The position numbers and the translations under genes were made by a program. DNA of 61,639 bases from Bacteroidales bacterium (lineage in GTDB: Bacteria; Bacteroidota; Bacteroidia; Bacteroidales; JAFGXI01). Positions 47,490-56,880 of this stretch are shown here, piece after piece (position 1 is the first letter of the stretch; every line of letters begins with the position of its first letter). Below the pieces are notes generated by a model. That model had not been told where the DNA came from. It saw only the letters and a list, made by a program, of their open reading frames with translations, and searched no databases. The stretch spans positions 1 to 61,639 of the forward strand of contig JAFGXI010000030.1 of assembly GCA_016936665.1 (NCBI GenBank), given 5' to 3'.

Positions 47490-50426
47490 ATGAAACATTT
47501 TTCTATTTGGGTGCTTTTGTGGCTAATCTCGATTGTAAGTTTGAATGCTCAAAACTTCAGCTCGGTTGTTCAAGAACAAAATGCTTATTATAAATCACTT
47601 AATATAAGCGATCAAGCATATTATTCAATTAACAAACCTGCAGAAATGCATGCAGACAAATCGATACAGTCTTGCAATTTAAACAAGATGGTTTTTGGGT
47701 GGCATCCATACTGGCAGAATGGCTATGAAGCTAATTATGACTGGAATTTAATTTCAGATTTTTGCTATTTCTCATACGAGCTCAATGCTTCTACTGGGCA
47801 AGCTGATGATACGCATTCTTTTGCAACAACTTCGGTTGTAACCGAGGCTTTGTCTTCTGGCACCAATGTGCATTTGTGTGTTACGCTTTTTAGTAATCAT
47901 TCCACTTTTTTAGGAAATGCTACAGCCAAACAAACTTTGATTAATAATTTGATTAGTTTAATTTCGAATCGAGGGGCGCATGGAGTAAATATCGATTTTG
48001 AGGCGGTCTCATCTACGCAAAAAGATCCGCTCACTGCTTTTATGATTGATCTTAGTAATCAGATGCATTCTGCAATTCCCGGTTCAAAGGTAAGTATTGA
48101 TTTGCCGGCTGTTGATTGGAATGCGACCTTCGATGTGAATGCAATGGCACCTTATGTCGATTATTTTATGATTATGGGTTACGATTATTATTGGGGAGGG
48201 AGCGAAGATGCCGGGCCTCATTCACCACTATACACTTTCAGCAGTGGCTATGATTATAATCTTTCGAAATCGATTTCGTATTATACACATGCCGGAGCTC
48301 CTGAAGAACAGTTGGTGATGGGTGTGCCCTATTACGGAAGAGAATGGGCAACGGCTTCATCTTCAATCCCTTCTAGCACAACCGCTACCGGGTCTACAAT
48401 CACGTACAAAACTTTGAAAAACAATTCATCAGGTCATTACAATAATCGACAATGGGATAGCAACAGTTGTACACCATATTATGTTTATAACGATGGAGAA
48501 TGGAATCAATGTTTTTGCGACGATAATGAAAGTTTACGACTGCGTTACGACTTTGTTCGATATCGTTCTTTGGCAGGAATTGGTATTTGGGCTTTAGGTT
48601 ACGACGATGGATATACCGAATTGTGGCAAGCCATTGCCGATGAGTTAACGACTTGTTATCAGATTGCGTGTTCAGATACATTGTACGATCTGGGAGGTCC
48701 GAATCATAACTATTATAATTACGAAGATTACACATACACAATATCTCCTCCAAATGCCATTGCTGTTCAGTTAAACTTTTTAGAATTCCAATTGGAAAAC
48801 GGTTGGGATACTTTGTGGATTTATGATGGGGCAGATGTTAATGCTCCACAAATTGGTAATTATACAGGAAGTAATTCTCCGGGTTCTGTCGTATCTTCAA
48901 GTGGTGCTATTACAATCAGGTTTCATTCTGATGTATCGACTAATGCCACTGGCTACAAGGCGGTATGGCAGTGTATAACGGATCAGACCTTACCAACAAC
49001 AGAGGTAATCGAAAATACAGATTGGCACAGCGATGACTTTTCAGTCAGTTTTATCGATAATGATAATTTTGCTGTCGATCAGGCATTTTATTCGCTTGTT
49101 CAATACGATGGTGCGAATTGGCAATCCAATACAAATAATGGCTTTTTAAATGAAACATTCTCGAATGCAAATTTATCGACTTGGTCCATAAACGCGGGAA
49201 CTTGGTCTGTGGGTAATAATAGTTTGCAACAGTCCGATGAGTCGAATTCCAACACTAATGCTTATATTTCATTAAATCAGAATAATAACCAATCGTATTT
49301 ATATACATGGAGGATGAAAATAGGAGGAACGGGCGCAAATCGTCGTGCGGGTCTCTACATTTTTTCCGATGATGCAAGCCAAACACAACGTAATAATGCC
49401 TATATGGTATATTTTAGAGTCGATCAAAATAAATGTCAGATTTATAAATCGGAAGCAAATTCAATTTATATCCAAACCGATGACACATGCGTTGTTAATG
49501 CCGATGAATGGTACGATTATAAAGTGTTATTTAATCCTCAAACAGGTCTTATTCAAGCATATCAGAACGATGAACTGGTTTCGCAATGGCTAGATTCTTC
49601 ACCTCATACATCGGGGCAGTATTTGTCGTTGAGAACCGGTGAGTGTTTGGTTCAATATGATGATTTTAGAGTTTATAAGTCGAGATCTGATCAAGTTGAT
49701 GTTGCTATAGGAAACGAAATTAGCGATGATGTTCAAATTCAAAACCTAAATCCGTCAACGCCATCGGCATGGGTGTATTCTATTGTAAAGGATATCAACG
49801 AGAATTTTTCTCTGGAAGATAGTGCAGCTTTTAATGTCGATTGGTCGATTCCTCTTGCAACGACCGGAGTTATCGATGGATTTGTTTCCGATATCGATAC
49901 TTTATTCGATAATACTGCTTTTCAAGGGGAATGGACAGCCGGAGAAGACCCGAATTCCGGAATTATTAAATATTATTATGCAATTGGCACCTACGCAGGA
50001 GTCAGCGATATTGTCGATTGGACCGATAATGCAGATTTGTTATATTGCGATATTACTGTCGCTTTTGATTGGGGCTTGACTTATTATTTATCGGTAAAGA
50101 CAGAAAATGGAGCAGGATTAATATCCGATGTTTTTAGTTCCGATGGTTTTTTAGTTTACGACCTTAATTCCGTAGTAGGCGAGATTGAAATTGACAATTT
50201 GACGATTTATCCAAATCCGGCAAGCAATAATGTTACTGTATATTCAATTTTTGAATTTAATATACACAAAACGAATATAAAAATTCTTAATCTAAAAGGG
50301 CAGCTTGTCAAATCTTACCTAATAGATGAAAACGACAAAACGCTTATGATAGATATTAGTGATTTAGAAGAAGGCCTTTATATTCTTGAGCTAGGCAATT
50401 ATAAAAAAGCATTTGTAAAAAACTAA
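47490..50426 (+). CDS. Secreted GH18-family protein with CUB domain and T9SS sorting domain
   Basis: 978 residues. Signal peptide (KHFSIWVLLWLISIVSLNAQ). A GH18-type TIM barrel spans about 50-380: strand VFGWHPYWQNG and the catalytic-like HGVNIDFEAV with Glu171, of the YaaH/SpoVR-like type, where the first Asp of DxxDxDxE is missing. A CUB domain follows (about 385-500: DLGGPNHNYYNYEDYTYTI, WDTLWIYDGAD, ITIRFHSDVS). Then come fibronectin/LamG-like beta segments and the C-terminal sorting domain (TIYPNPASNNVTVYS, KILNLKGQLV, LEEGLYILELGN). It is probably a cell-surface glycan-binding or degrading enzyme. ATG at 47490 gives a clean signal peptide; an upstream TTG does not. Confidence 0.9.
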   Translation: MKHFSIWVLLWLISIVSLNAQNFSSVVQEQNAYYKSLNISDQAYYSINKPAEMHADKSIQSCNLNKMVFGWHPYWQNGYEANYDWNLISDFCYFSYELNASTGQADDTHSFATTSVVTEALSSGTNVHLCVTLFSNHSTFLGNATAKQTLINNLISLISNRGAHGVNIDFEAVSSTQKDPLTAFMIDLSNQMHSAIPGSKVSIDLPAVDWNATFDVNAMAPYVDYFMIMGYDYYWGGSEDAGPHSPLYTFSSGYDYNLSKSISYYTHAGAPEEQLVMGVPYYGREWATASSSIPSSTTATGSTITYKTLKNNSSGHYNNRQWDSNSCTPYYVYNDGEWNQCFCDDNESLRLRYDFVRYRSLAGIGIWALGYDDGYTELWQAIADELTTCYQIACSDTLYDLGGPNHNYYNYEDYTYTISPPNAIAVQLNFLEFQLENGWDTLWIYDGADVNAPQIGNYTGSNSPGSVVSSSGAITIRFHSDVSTNATGYKAVWQCITDQTLPTTEVIENTDWHSDDFSVSFIDNDNFAVDQAFYSLVQYDGANWQSNTNNGFLNETFSNANLSTWSINAGTWSVGNNSLQQSDESNSNTNAYISLNQNNNQSYLYTWRMKIGGTGANRRAGLYIFSDDASQTQRNNAYMVYFRVDQNKCQIYKSEANSIYIQTDDTCVVNADEWYDYKVLFNPQTGLIQAYQNDELVSQWLDSSPHTSGQYLSLRTGECLVQYDDFRVYKSRSDQVDVAIGNEISDDVQIQNLNPSTPSAWVYSIVKDINENFSLEDSAAFNVDWSIPLATTGVIDGFVSDIDTLFDNTAFQGEWTAGEDPNSGIIKYYYAIGTYAGVSDIVDWTDNADLLYCDITVAFDWGLTYYLSVKTENGAGLISDVFSSDGFLVYDLNSVVGEIEIDNLTIYPNPASNNVTVYSIFEFNIHKTNIKILNLKGQLVKSYLIDENDKTLMIDISDLEEGLYILELGNYKKAFVKN

Positions 50427-51217
50427 AATCGAACGATAAAATCTTCTCTGCTGCTTTCTTGTCGGAAGAATACGAGCCCCATTCTGTAAATGTCTATGGA
50501 AACAGTCACTTTAGGATGTGCAATAATGCGCTTCCATGCTTTTTGCATTCCTTCCGACCAATATATATCGTCGAAAATAAGCAGGCTGTCGTTATGAACT
50601 TTTGTAAGAAGTAAATCGAAATAATTGAGTGTGGGTTCAAGCTGATGATTGCCATCGATGAATGCGATATCGATTTGATTAAGTCCGTTAAGCAACTCCG
50701 GTAGTCTTTGGTTGAAATTACCGTTGAGCATTACAATATTGTCAAGCTCTAATAGTTTAAAGTTGTTTTCGGCCACTTTTAGTATTTCGGCACTGCCTTC
50801 TATCGTGAAAACTTGTGCTTTTCGCCTAGCGGATGCCATGTAAGCCGTAGTAATTCCCAAAGAAGTTCCCAATTCAACTATAGTGTCTGCTTTAAAATAA
50901 TTGCACAGCTTAAAAACTAATTGAGCATGCTCTGTTGGCAGTAAAGCGCTTTTTGCAATCTGACTAATTTTTCGCTGATGTCCGGCTTTACTTTGGCTAC
51001 CAGCTCCCAAATCGTCGACATTGATAGTTTGATGATCGATTAATAGCTTTGATCTAATAGCTTCAATATCGTCAAAGCAATAATAATGACCAGAAGAATT
51101 AAATACTTGTTCAATCAAATTGAAGACAAAAGGCGAATGCACACCATGCCCCCAACGGGTTTTTGAGTGACGTAAGTGGTTTAAAAAAGCTTTGGCCTGA
51201 AAGAGCTTCGGATGCAT
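50423..51217 (-). CDS. Class I SAM-dependent O-methyltransferase-like protein
   Basis: 264 residues. A Rossmann methyltransferase starts at TIVELGTSLGITTAYMAS (motif I) with FTIEGSAEILKVAENNFKLL, and the acidic motif IDIAFIDGNHQLEPTLNYFDLL is typical of the CmcI/catechol-type O-methyltransferases. The N-terminal about 90 residues are not part of the core. No substrate can be assigned. The stop overlaps that of the convergent GH18 gene by four bases. It begins directly after the arsC-like stop. Confidence 0.85.
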   Translation of the reverse strand: MHPKLFQAKAFLNHLRHSKTRWGHGVHSPFVFNLIEQVFNSSGHYYCFDDIEAIRSKLLIDHQTINVDDLGAGSQSKAGHQRKISQIAKSALLPTEHAQLVFKLCNYFKADTIVELGTSLGITTAYMASARRKAQVFTIEGSAEILKVAENNFKLLELDNIVMLNGNFNQRLPELLNGLNQIDIAFIDGNHQLEPTLNYFDLLLTKVHNDSLLIFDDIYWSEGMQKAWKRIIAHPKVTVSIDIYRMGLVFFRQESSREDFIVRF

Positions 51218-51559
51218 TTATAAAACTTTTTCGATGAGTTCGGCAGGGTCGCCCCAAACAGCTTTGAGTTTAGTTTCTACAATTGGTCGTTTTAATAATT
51301 TAGGATTTTCCACAATAATTTTTATCCACTCATCTTCGGTTAACTTCAGCCCTTTGAAGTCCGATTTGTAAATGGCTTCCTGAGTACGAACCATTTCGAA
51401 CGCTGTAAGGTGTAACTTCATAAGAAGATGTTTTAGTTCGGCCTCGCTAAGTGGGTTTTTCAAATAGTCGATAATGTTTGGATCCAGACCTTTGTCTAGT
51501 AGATATTGCAAACCTGCACGACTTTTTTTACATCTCGGATTGTGATAGATATTTAGCAT
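51218..51559 (-). CDS. ArsC-like (arsenate reductase/Spx-family) protein
   Basis: 113 residues, thioredoxin-like. The nucleophile Cys is in YHNPRCKKSRAGLQYL, and the family Arg is in KLLKRPIVET. Real arsenate reductase and YffB/Spx-type members share this pattern, so arsenate reduction is not proven; no other ars gene is near. It is eight bases after prfB and adjacent to the methyltransferase. Confidence 0.85.
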   Translation of the reverse strand: MLNIYHNPRCKKSRAGLQYLLDKGLDPNIIDYLKNPLSEAELKHLLMKLHLTAFEMVRTQEAIYKSDFKGLKLTEDEWIKIIVENPKLLKRPIVETKLKAVWGDPAELIEKVL

Positions 51560-51567
51560 ATTGATAG

Positions 51568-52669
51568 TTATTCTTTATTATTTTGCTCTCCAAATTTCAT
51601 TAAATATTCTTTAATAAAACCATTAATTTCTCCATCCATAATGGCTTGTACATTGCTCGATTCGAAATTTGTTCTTACATCTTTTACCAGCTTGTATGGA
51701 TGCATTACGTACGATCGAATCTGTGAGCCCCATTCAATTTTCATTTTACCTTCTTCAATGGCGGCTTGTTCTTCTTGTTTTTTGCGCAACTCCATTTCGT
51801 AAAGGTGAGATTTCAGAATACGCAAACAATTCTCTTTGTTCTTTAACTGAGAACGTGTTTCTGTATTTTGAACAATGAGACCGGATGGAATATGCCTGAC
51901 TCGCGCTCCGGTTTCGACCTTGTTTACATTTTGCCCACCGGCGCCACCCGAACGGAAAGTTTCCCACGTGATGTCGGCCGGATTGATGACGATTTCGATA
52001 CTATCGTCTACCAATGGAGAAACAAAAACCGATGCAAATGAAGTATGACGTTTGCCATTGGCATCGAAAGGAGAAATTCGTACCAAACGATGTACCCCGT
52101 TTTCGCTCTTTAAATAACCATAAGCTAAATCTCCTGTAAATTCGAGAGTTACAGATTTTATACCGGCCTTATCACCTTCCAGATAGTCGAGTTCTCTAAC
52201 TTTATAGCCGTTTCTTTCGCCCCAACGGATATACATTCTCATTAGCATTTCTGCCCAATCTTGACTTTCGGTTCCACCTGCCCCGGGGTTAATTTTCATG
52301 ATGGCACCCAGTTTATCCTCTTCATTTCGGAGCATGTTTTTAAGCTCCAAATTTTCGATTTTATCAACTAAATCTTTGTAATGCTCATCGACTTCATTTT
52401 CTTCTACTTCGCCTTCTTGAGCAAATTCAAAAATGATTTGTAAATCTTCTATGGCTTGTTCGATGGCTCTGAATTCGATAACCCAAGATTTGATTTGAGC
52501 CACCTGTCGCATGTGCTCTTCTGCTTTTTTGGGATCGTCCCAAAAGTCTGGAGCCTGCGATTTCATTTCTTCTTCTTCTACTTTTATTATTTTAGCATCA
52601 ATGTCAAAGATACCTCCTCAACGCTTGGCGTCTTTCATCTAGTGCTTTAATGTTTTCGGCTTGAATCAT
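51568..52669 (-). CDS. prfB: Peptide chain release factor RF-2 with programmed +1 frameshift
   Basis: 366 residues if read as complement(join(51568..52605, 52607..52669)). The short first frame (IQAENIKALDERRQALRRYL) ends at an in-frame UGA (52604-52606) preceded by AGGAGG TAT CTT, the classical RF2 shift site. A +1 slip at CUU UGA C yields DIDAKIIKVEEEE and continues into the RF-2 body. The body has the GGAGGQNVNKVETGARVRHIPSG segment with GGQ and the SPF codon-reading tripeptide (RISPFDANGKRHTSFAS). RF-2 ends translation at UAA and UGA. A -7 element lies at 52688-52695. Confidence 0.96.
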
Positions 52670-52687
52670 TATTCATTAAATTTTAAA

Positions 52688-52695
52688 CAAAATTA
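52688..52695 (-). promoter_or_regulatory. -7 promoter element for prfB
   Basis: Minus strand reads TAATTTTG about 19 bases upstream of the ATG at 52669. Confidence 0.5.
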
Positions 52696-52811
52696 TAAAA
52701 TAGAAGCCTTTACTCAAAACAATGTATTTCTAAATTTATACCTTGCTATTCTGCGTTTAATTAGTGATGAAAATATTTAAAGATATATTTTTTCAATACA
52801 TCAGAATGATA

Positions 52812-52819
52812 TATATTTG
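52812..52819 (+). promoter_or_regulatory. -7 element for tRNA-His
   Basis: TATATTTG followed by C, about 12 bases upstream of the tRNA. Confidence 0.5.
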
Positions 52820-52831
52820 CACCGCTAAAAT

Positions 52832-52906
52832 GGTGAATGTAGCTCAGCTGGTTAGAGCACCGGATTGTGGTTCCGGGGGTCGTGGGTTCAAGTCCCATCT
52901 TTCACC
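52832..52906 (+). tRNA. tRNA-His (anticodon GTG)
   Basis: The anticodon loop TTGTGGT in CCGGA-...-TCCGG gives the anticodon GTG. The extra 5' G (-1) pairs with C73, as expected for tRNA-His. The acceptor GTGAATG pairs with CTTTCAC with one T-T mismatch. CCA is not encoded. Confidence 0.92.
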
Positions 52907-52910
52907 CTTC

Positions 52911-52940
52911 AAAATCATCCTCTTTTGGGGATGATTTTTT
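52911..52940 (+). terminator. Terminator after tRNA-His
   Basis: A stem AAAATCATCC / GGATGATTTT with the loop TCTTTTGG followed by T-rich sequence. It reaches the minus-strand stop of the next gene. Confidence 0.75.
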
Positions 52941-53703
52941 ATTTATTAATGCTTTTCAAGATTTTCCCTTCTTGATAGAACAAAGTTTTGCCTATCAGTC
53001 TAAAATATAAGAGAGGCGATTCTGCTTTAAATACGAGTTTGTCTTCAAGTGTTTCTGTGTGGTATGCCCTAATTGCGTTTTCTTTAATGTAAAGTATCTG
53101 TGGTTCGGAAATTTGGATCGCATAGTCAGTTTTAAAAGGTAAGGTTTTCAGATAAGCGCCAAACATATCGAATACTAAAATGCCTTTGTTTTTAACATCA
53201 ACATAGATTTGTTTCTGGATCATTTGGAGGTCTTGAACCAAAACCTCACCCGATAGTAGCTCGTTGAAGGCTCTGCTTTCGTGTTGTTTATTCATTTGGC
53301 TATCGAAGAACTGAAGTCTTTGTTCGAGGACATTAAACACCCAAAATCCATTAATTTCAGAATTGCATATTCCTCCAATTTCAAAAAGGCTTTGTTCGTC
53401 GAGTTGTATTTCGTTGCCAATGGGAGAGAGGCTGTTGTCGAGAAAAACCACAGTGTTACTTTCTTTAAAATAAACAAGAATTCGCAAGGGATTGCTGATA
53501 TCGACCACATGAATAGGGCCTAAAAAACGGTTTGTATATTCATAAATCTTGCCCTGTTTTTCGGTTACTAGTTTTTGAGGATAGATTTTATAGATATTTC
53601 CCAGTTCATCTATTCTTATTTGGGCGAGAGAATCTAAAACCAAGTTTTGTCCTTGTATGAAGAGACCAAGAAAAATTAATATGGAAAATAATGTTAAACG
53701 CAT
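52939..53703 (-). CDS. Secreted protein of unknown function, last gene after the B2-like protein
   Basis: 254 residues with a signal peptide (RLTLFSILIFLGLFIQGQ). The rest is beta-rich and looks like a propeller or repeat of short strands (KIYPQKLVTEKQGKIYEYTNRF, LRILVYFKESNTVVFLDNSL, KNKGILVFDMFGAYLKTL). It carries no lipobox. It starts 21 bases after the B2-like gene stop and is probably the last cistron of the lepA operon. No family is recognised; it could be the exported partner of the B2/PqqD pair or simply a hitch-hiker. Confidence 0.75.
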   Translation of the reverse strand: MRLTLFSILIFLGLFIQGQNLVLDSLAQIRIDELGNIYKIYPQKLVTEKQGKIYEYTNRFLGPIHVVDISNPLRILVYFKESNTVVFLDNSLSPIGNEIQLDEQSLFEIGGICNSEINGFWVFNVLEQRLQFFDSQMNKQHESRAFNELLSGEVLVQDLQMIQKQIYVDVKNKGILVFDMFGAYLKTLPFKTDYAIQISEPQILYIKENAIRAYHTETLEDKLVFKAESPLLYFRLIGKTLFYQEGKILKSINK

Positions 53704-53724
53704 TGGGTTTTAAAAATACAAAAT

Positions 53725-54144
53725 TTATTCGAAGCGATACATTTCGGTATATTCATCTATTCGATAATTTCCTGAAATAATATTATCATCAATTTTTAGC
53801 CAAGCATGAGCTTTTAGTTCACCTTCGGCTTCTTTTTTTAACCCAAAAACGATTTGAGAAGCGACTTGTTGTTGATTAAGATAAATTTTTACGGCCAAAG
53901 CGATACTAAAACAGGTGTTCGGCCAAAAAGCGTGACGCTCAATTTTTTTTACAGCTTTCTGCAAAATTACAATGTCGATATGTTTCCCTGTTTTTTTTGA
54001 GTTTTGCCAATTTGAGTAGGTTTTGAAGCTCAACAGTTGAATCATTAAAAAAGTCCAAATCGACCAAAAAGAAATTTTTATAATGATAGAACGTTCGGTT
54101 GGATTTAGCTTTAAAAACCGGGTGAAAAAGTTAGACTTTATCAA
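53725..54144 (-). CDS. Lasso-peptide B2-like transglutaminase-fold cysteine protease
   Basis: 139 residues. After a hydrophobic segment (about 20-40) comes the lasso B2 core: Cys78 in WPNTCFSIALAVKIYLNQQQV, then VFGLKKEAEGELKAHAWLKIDD with His113 and an Asp at 119/120 or 130 to complete a Cys-His-Asp triad. In lasso peptide pathways B2 cleaves the leader peptide. The start is a TTG at 54144 that overlaps the PqqD-like gene by 14 bases, so the two are translationally coupled. No precursor gene is visible in the neighbourhood. The family match is firm in motif; the substrate is unknown. Confidence 0.85.
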   Translation of the reverse strand: MIKSNFFTRFLKLNPTERSIIIKISFWSIWTFLMIQLLSFKTYSNWQNSKKTGKHIDIVILQKAVKKIERHAFWPNTCFSIALAVKIYLNQQQVASQIVFGLKKEAEGELKAHAWLKIDDNIISGNYRIDEYTEMYRFE

Positions 54145-54418
54145 AATAAATTAGTTTTTGTTCGTAAAGCGAAGCTAAAAATTCGGAGGTTTCTTTTAGG
54201 CATGTAGCGTAGTCGATTTCGTATATTTCTACCAATTGCTCTACGACTTTGTTTAGGGTTTTAGGCGTTTGAATGAGTTCCCATATTTTAGATCCTACTT
54301 CGTTTAGTCCAAAATATTTACCCAATTCGAGACTCATCATTACTGTTTCGCCGTCGATTTGGCTGTTTAGTAAATCGGTATTGACGTAGATTATTTTATC
54401 GTTTGGAAAAGATTTCAT
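54131..54418 (-). CDS. PqqD-family peptide-binding (RRE) protein
   Basis: 95 residues. The pattern INSQ-like SQIDGETVMMSLELGKYFGLNEVGSKIWELIQTPKTLNKVVEQLVEIYEI is that of PqqD/RRE domains, which bind RiPP leader peptides (lasso B1 proteins belong here). It starts 10 bases after rdgB and overlaps the B2-like gene. The pair is transcribed inside the lepA-rdgB operon. Confidence 0.88.
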   Translation of the reverse strand: MKSFPNDKIIYVNTDLLNSQIDGETVMMSLELGKYFGLNEVGSKIWELIQTPKTLNKVVEQLVEIYEIDYATCLKETSEFLASLYEQKLIYFDKV

Positions 54419-54427
54419 TTGGTAAAG

Positions 54428-55003
54428 CTACTGATTTTTTAGAAACGCTATCAGCTTTTTGGTCGCTAAACCTCGATGTGAAATTTGATTTTTTATTTCC
54501 AGAGGTAATTCGGCAAAGGTTTCTTGGAATCCATCGGGCATAAAGATTGGGTCGTAACCAAAGCCTTCTTCACCATATTTCTCGGTCATTATTGTGCCGG
54601 GGCAAGCTCCTTCGAACTGATATTCTTGGCCATCAATTATTAAACTAATAATGGTTTTAAAAACGGCTTTTCGATTGGTTTTGTTTTGCATTTCGGTTAA
54701 AACCTTGTTCATATTATCGTCGAAGCTTGGTTTTTCTCCGGCGTATCTTGCCGAATACACGCCGGGGGCTCCATCGAGAGCCTCAATTTCTAAACCGGTA
54801 TCGTCGGCAAAACAATTTAAACCATATCTTTCGAAAATGTAATGCGATTTTTCGGAAGCATTTCCGGCTAATGTATCATGTGTTTCCGGAATGTCGCCTT
54901 CGAAGCCAATGTCTTTTAAACTTACAATCTCATGTAAATTGCCAATAGCGGCTTTTATTTCTTGTAATTTATGTTGATTGTTGGTCGCAAATACGATTTT
55001 CAT
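54428..55003 (-). CDS. rdgB: XTP/dITP diphosphatase (RdgB/HAM1)
   Basis: 191 residues. N-terminal [17 protein letters not shown] (nucleotide-binding), the metal-binding [39 protein letters not shown] and the C-terminal SHRGLA are all present. It hydrolyses non-canonical purine triphosphates (ITP, XTP, dITP) to keep them out of DNA. It is nine bases downstream of lepA and 10 upstream of the PqqD-like gene. Confidence 0.96.
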   Translation of the reverse strand: MKIVFATNNQHKLQEIKAAIGNLHEIVSLKDIGFEGDIPETHDTLAGNASEKSHYIFERYGLNCFADDTGLEIEALDGAPGVYSARYAGEKPSFDDNMNKVLTEMQNKTNRKAVFKTIISLIIDGQEYQFEGACPGTIMTEKYGEEGFGYDPIFMPDGFQETFAELPLEIKNQISHRGLATKKLIAFLKNQ

Positions 55004-55012
55004 AATATATTC

Positions 55013-56800
55013 TTAATCTAATTTAAGTACGGCTAAGAATGCGTTTTGAGGCACTTCGACATTGCCAATTTGTTTCATCCTTTTCTTTCCTTTTTTCTGT
55101 TTTTCAAGTAATTTTCGTTTACGAGTGATGTCGCCACCATAACACTTTGCAGTAACATCTTTTCTAACGGCTTTAACAGTTTCGCGAGCAATAATTTTTG
55201 CACCAATAGCCGCTTGCACTGCAATGTCGAATTGCTGACGAGGAATAAGCTCTTTTAGTTTTTCGCAAATGCGTCTGCCAAAGGCCTGCGCGTTATCGTT
55301 ATGAATTAATGCAGAAAGGGCATCTACACTGTCGCCGTTTAATAAAATGTCGAGTTTAACTAAATTTGCCGGGCGGAAGCCAATTCTGTAATAATCGAAA
55401 GAAGCGTAGCCTTTTGAAACACTTTTCAGCTTATCGTAAAAATCGAAAACGATTTCGCCCAATGGCATATCGAAACTTAAGTCGACACGATTGCCGGTGA
55501 TGAAAGTCTGACTGTTGAGCGTGCCTCGTTTTGTAAGACATAAGGTCATTACTGCTCCAAGATATTCTGCATTTGTAATGATTTGAGCTTTGATAAAAGG
55601 TTCCTCAATTCTATCGACTACCGATAAATCCGGAAGGCCGGAAGGATTGTGCACTTCAATTTCTTCTTTCTTTTTAGTGTACACCATGTAAGAAACGTTA
55701 GGCACTGTGGTAATTACATTCATTTCGAATTCTCGATCGAGTCTTTCTTGAATGATTTCCATATGAAGTAAACCTAAGAAACCACATCGGAAGCCAAAGC
55801 CAAGCGCAGCTGACGATTCCGGCTCGAAAGTTAGCGAAGCATCGTTAAGTTGCAATTTTTCTAAAGATGCTCTCAAATCTTCATAATCTTCGGCATCGAT
55901 AGGATAGACGCCGGCAAAAACCATCGGTTTAACATCTTCAAAACCATCAATTGCAGATTTGCAGGGGTTGGAAGAATGAGTAATGGTATCACCAACTTTT
56001 ACTTCTTTAGAAGTTTTGATGCCGGATATAATATATCCTACATCACCTGTTTTTAAAACGTTTCTGGGTTCTGGTTTTAAACGAAGTACTCCAATTTCGT
56101 CGGCATTGTATTCTTTTTTAGTATTGACAAATTTTACCAAATCGTTTTTGTGAATCTCACCATTCACTATCTTGAAGTAGGCGATAATTCCTCTAAATGA
56201 GTTAAAAACGGAGTCGAATATCAAAGCTTGCAATGGTGCTTTTGGGTCGCCAATAGGAGCAGGAATTCTCTCTACGATATGTGTTAAAATATCTTCGACA
56301 CCTATTCCTGTTTTCCCCGATGCTCTTAAAATATCTTCTCTGTCACAGCCAATTAGTTCGATAATTTGTTCTTCAACTTGTTCGGGCATTGCGCTGTCGA
56401 GATCCATCTTGTTCATTACAGGAATAATCTCTAAATCGTTTTCAATGGCTAAATATAAATTCGAAATAGTTTGGGCTTGAATGCCTTGCGTTGCATCAAC
56501 AATGAGTAATGCTCCTTCGCATGCTGCAATTGACCTTGAAACTTCGTACGAAAAGTCGACGTGGCCGGGAGTGTCGATCAAATTTAAAACATAATCGTCG
56601 TTGTTGTGTTTGTAATTCATTTGTATGGCATGACTTTTAATAGTTATGCCTCGCTCTCGTTCCAACTCCATATCATCGAGGACTTGATTTTGAATATCGC
56701 GCCCGGTGACTGTCCCTGTATATTCTAACAAACGATCTGCTAATGTGCTCTTTCCATGATCTATATGAGCAATGATGCAAAAATTTCTTATGTTCTTCAT
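55013..56800 (-). CDS. lepA: Elongation factor 4 (LepA)
   Basis: 595 residues. The G domain starts at [34 protein letters not shown]3 is [13 protein letters not shown]4 is NKMDL, and the LepA-specific C-terminus holds [37 protein letters not shown]. It is a ribosome-associated GTPase that affects translation. The ATG at 56800 is chosen: a longer frame starting at 56878 exists, but it would begin upstream of the -7 element at 56824-56831, and the extra residues are not part of the family. Confidence 0.97.
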   Translation of the reverse strand: MKNIRNFCIIAHIDHGKSTLADRLLEYTGTVTGRDIQNQVLDDMELERERGITIKSHAIQMNYKHNNDDYVLNLIDTPGHVDFSYEVSRSIAACEGALLIVDATQGIQAQTISNLYLAIENDLEIIPVMNKMDLDSAMPEQVEEQIIELIGCDREDILRASGKTGIGVEDILTHIVERIPAPIGDPKAPLQALIFDSVFNSFRGIIAYFKIVNGEIHKNDLVKFVNTKKEYNADEIGVLRLKPEPRNVLKTGDVGYIISGIKTSKEVKVGDTITHSSNPCKSAIDGFEDVKPMVFAGVYPIDAEDYEDLRASLEKLQLNDASLTFEPESSAALGFGFRCGFLGLLHMEIIQERLDREFEMNVITTVPNVSYMVYTKKKEEIEVHNPSGLPDLSVVDRIEEPFIKAQIITNAEYLGAVMTLCLTKRGTLNSQTFITGNRVDLSFDMPLGEIVFDFYDKLKSVSKGYASFDYYRIGFRPANLVKLDILLNGDSVDALSALIHNDNAQAFGRRICEKLKELIPRQQFDIAVQAAIGAKIIARETVKAVRKDVTAKCYGGDITRKRKLLEKQKKGKKRMKQIGNVEVPQNAFLAVLKLD

Positions 56801-56823
56801 TCGATCTTCACAAAAATAATCTG

Positions 56824-56831
56824 CAAAGATA
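56824..56831 (-). promoter_or_regulatory. -7 promoter element for the lepA operon
   Basis: Minus strand reads TATCTTTG followed by C, 24 bases upstream of the ATG at 56800. It settles the lepA start. Confidence 0.55.
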
Positions 56832-56880
56832 ATAATATGTTCATAATTTATAGTAGGGTTTTCCTTTCGAGCCAACAATT

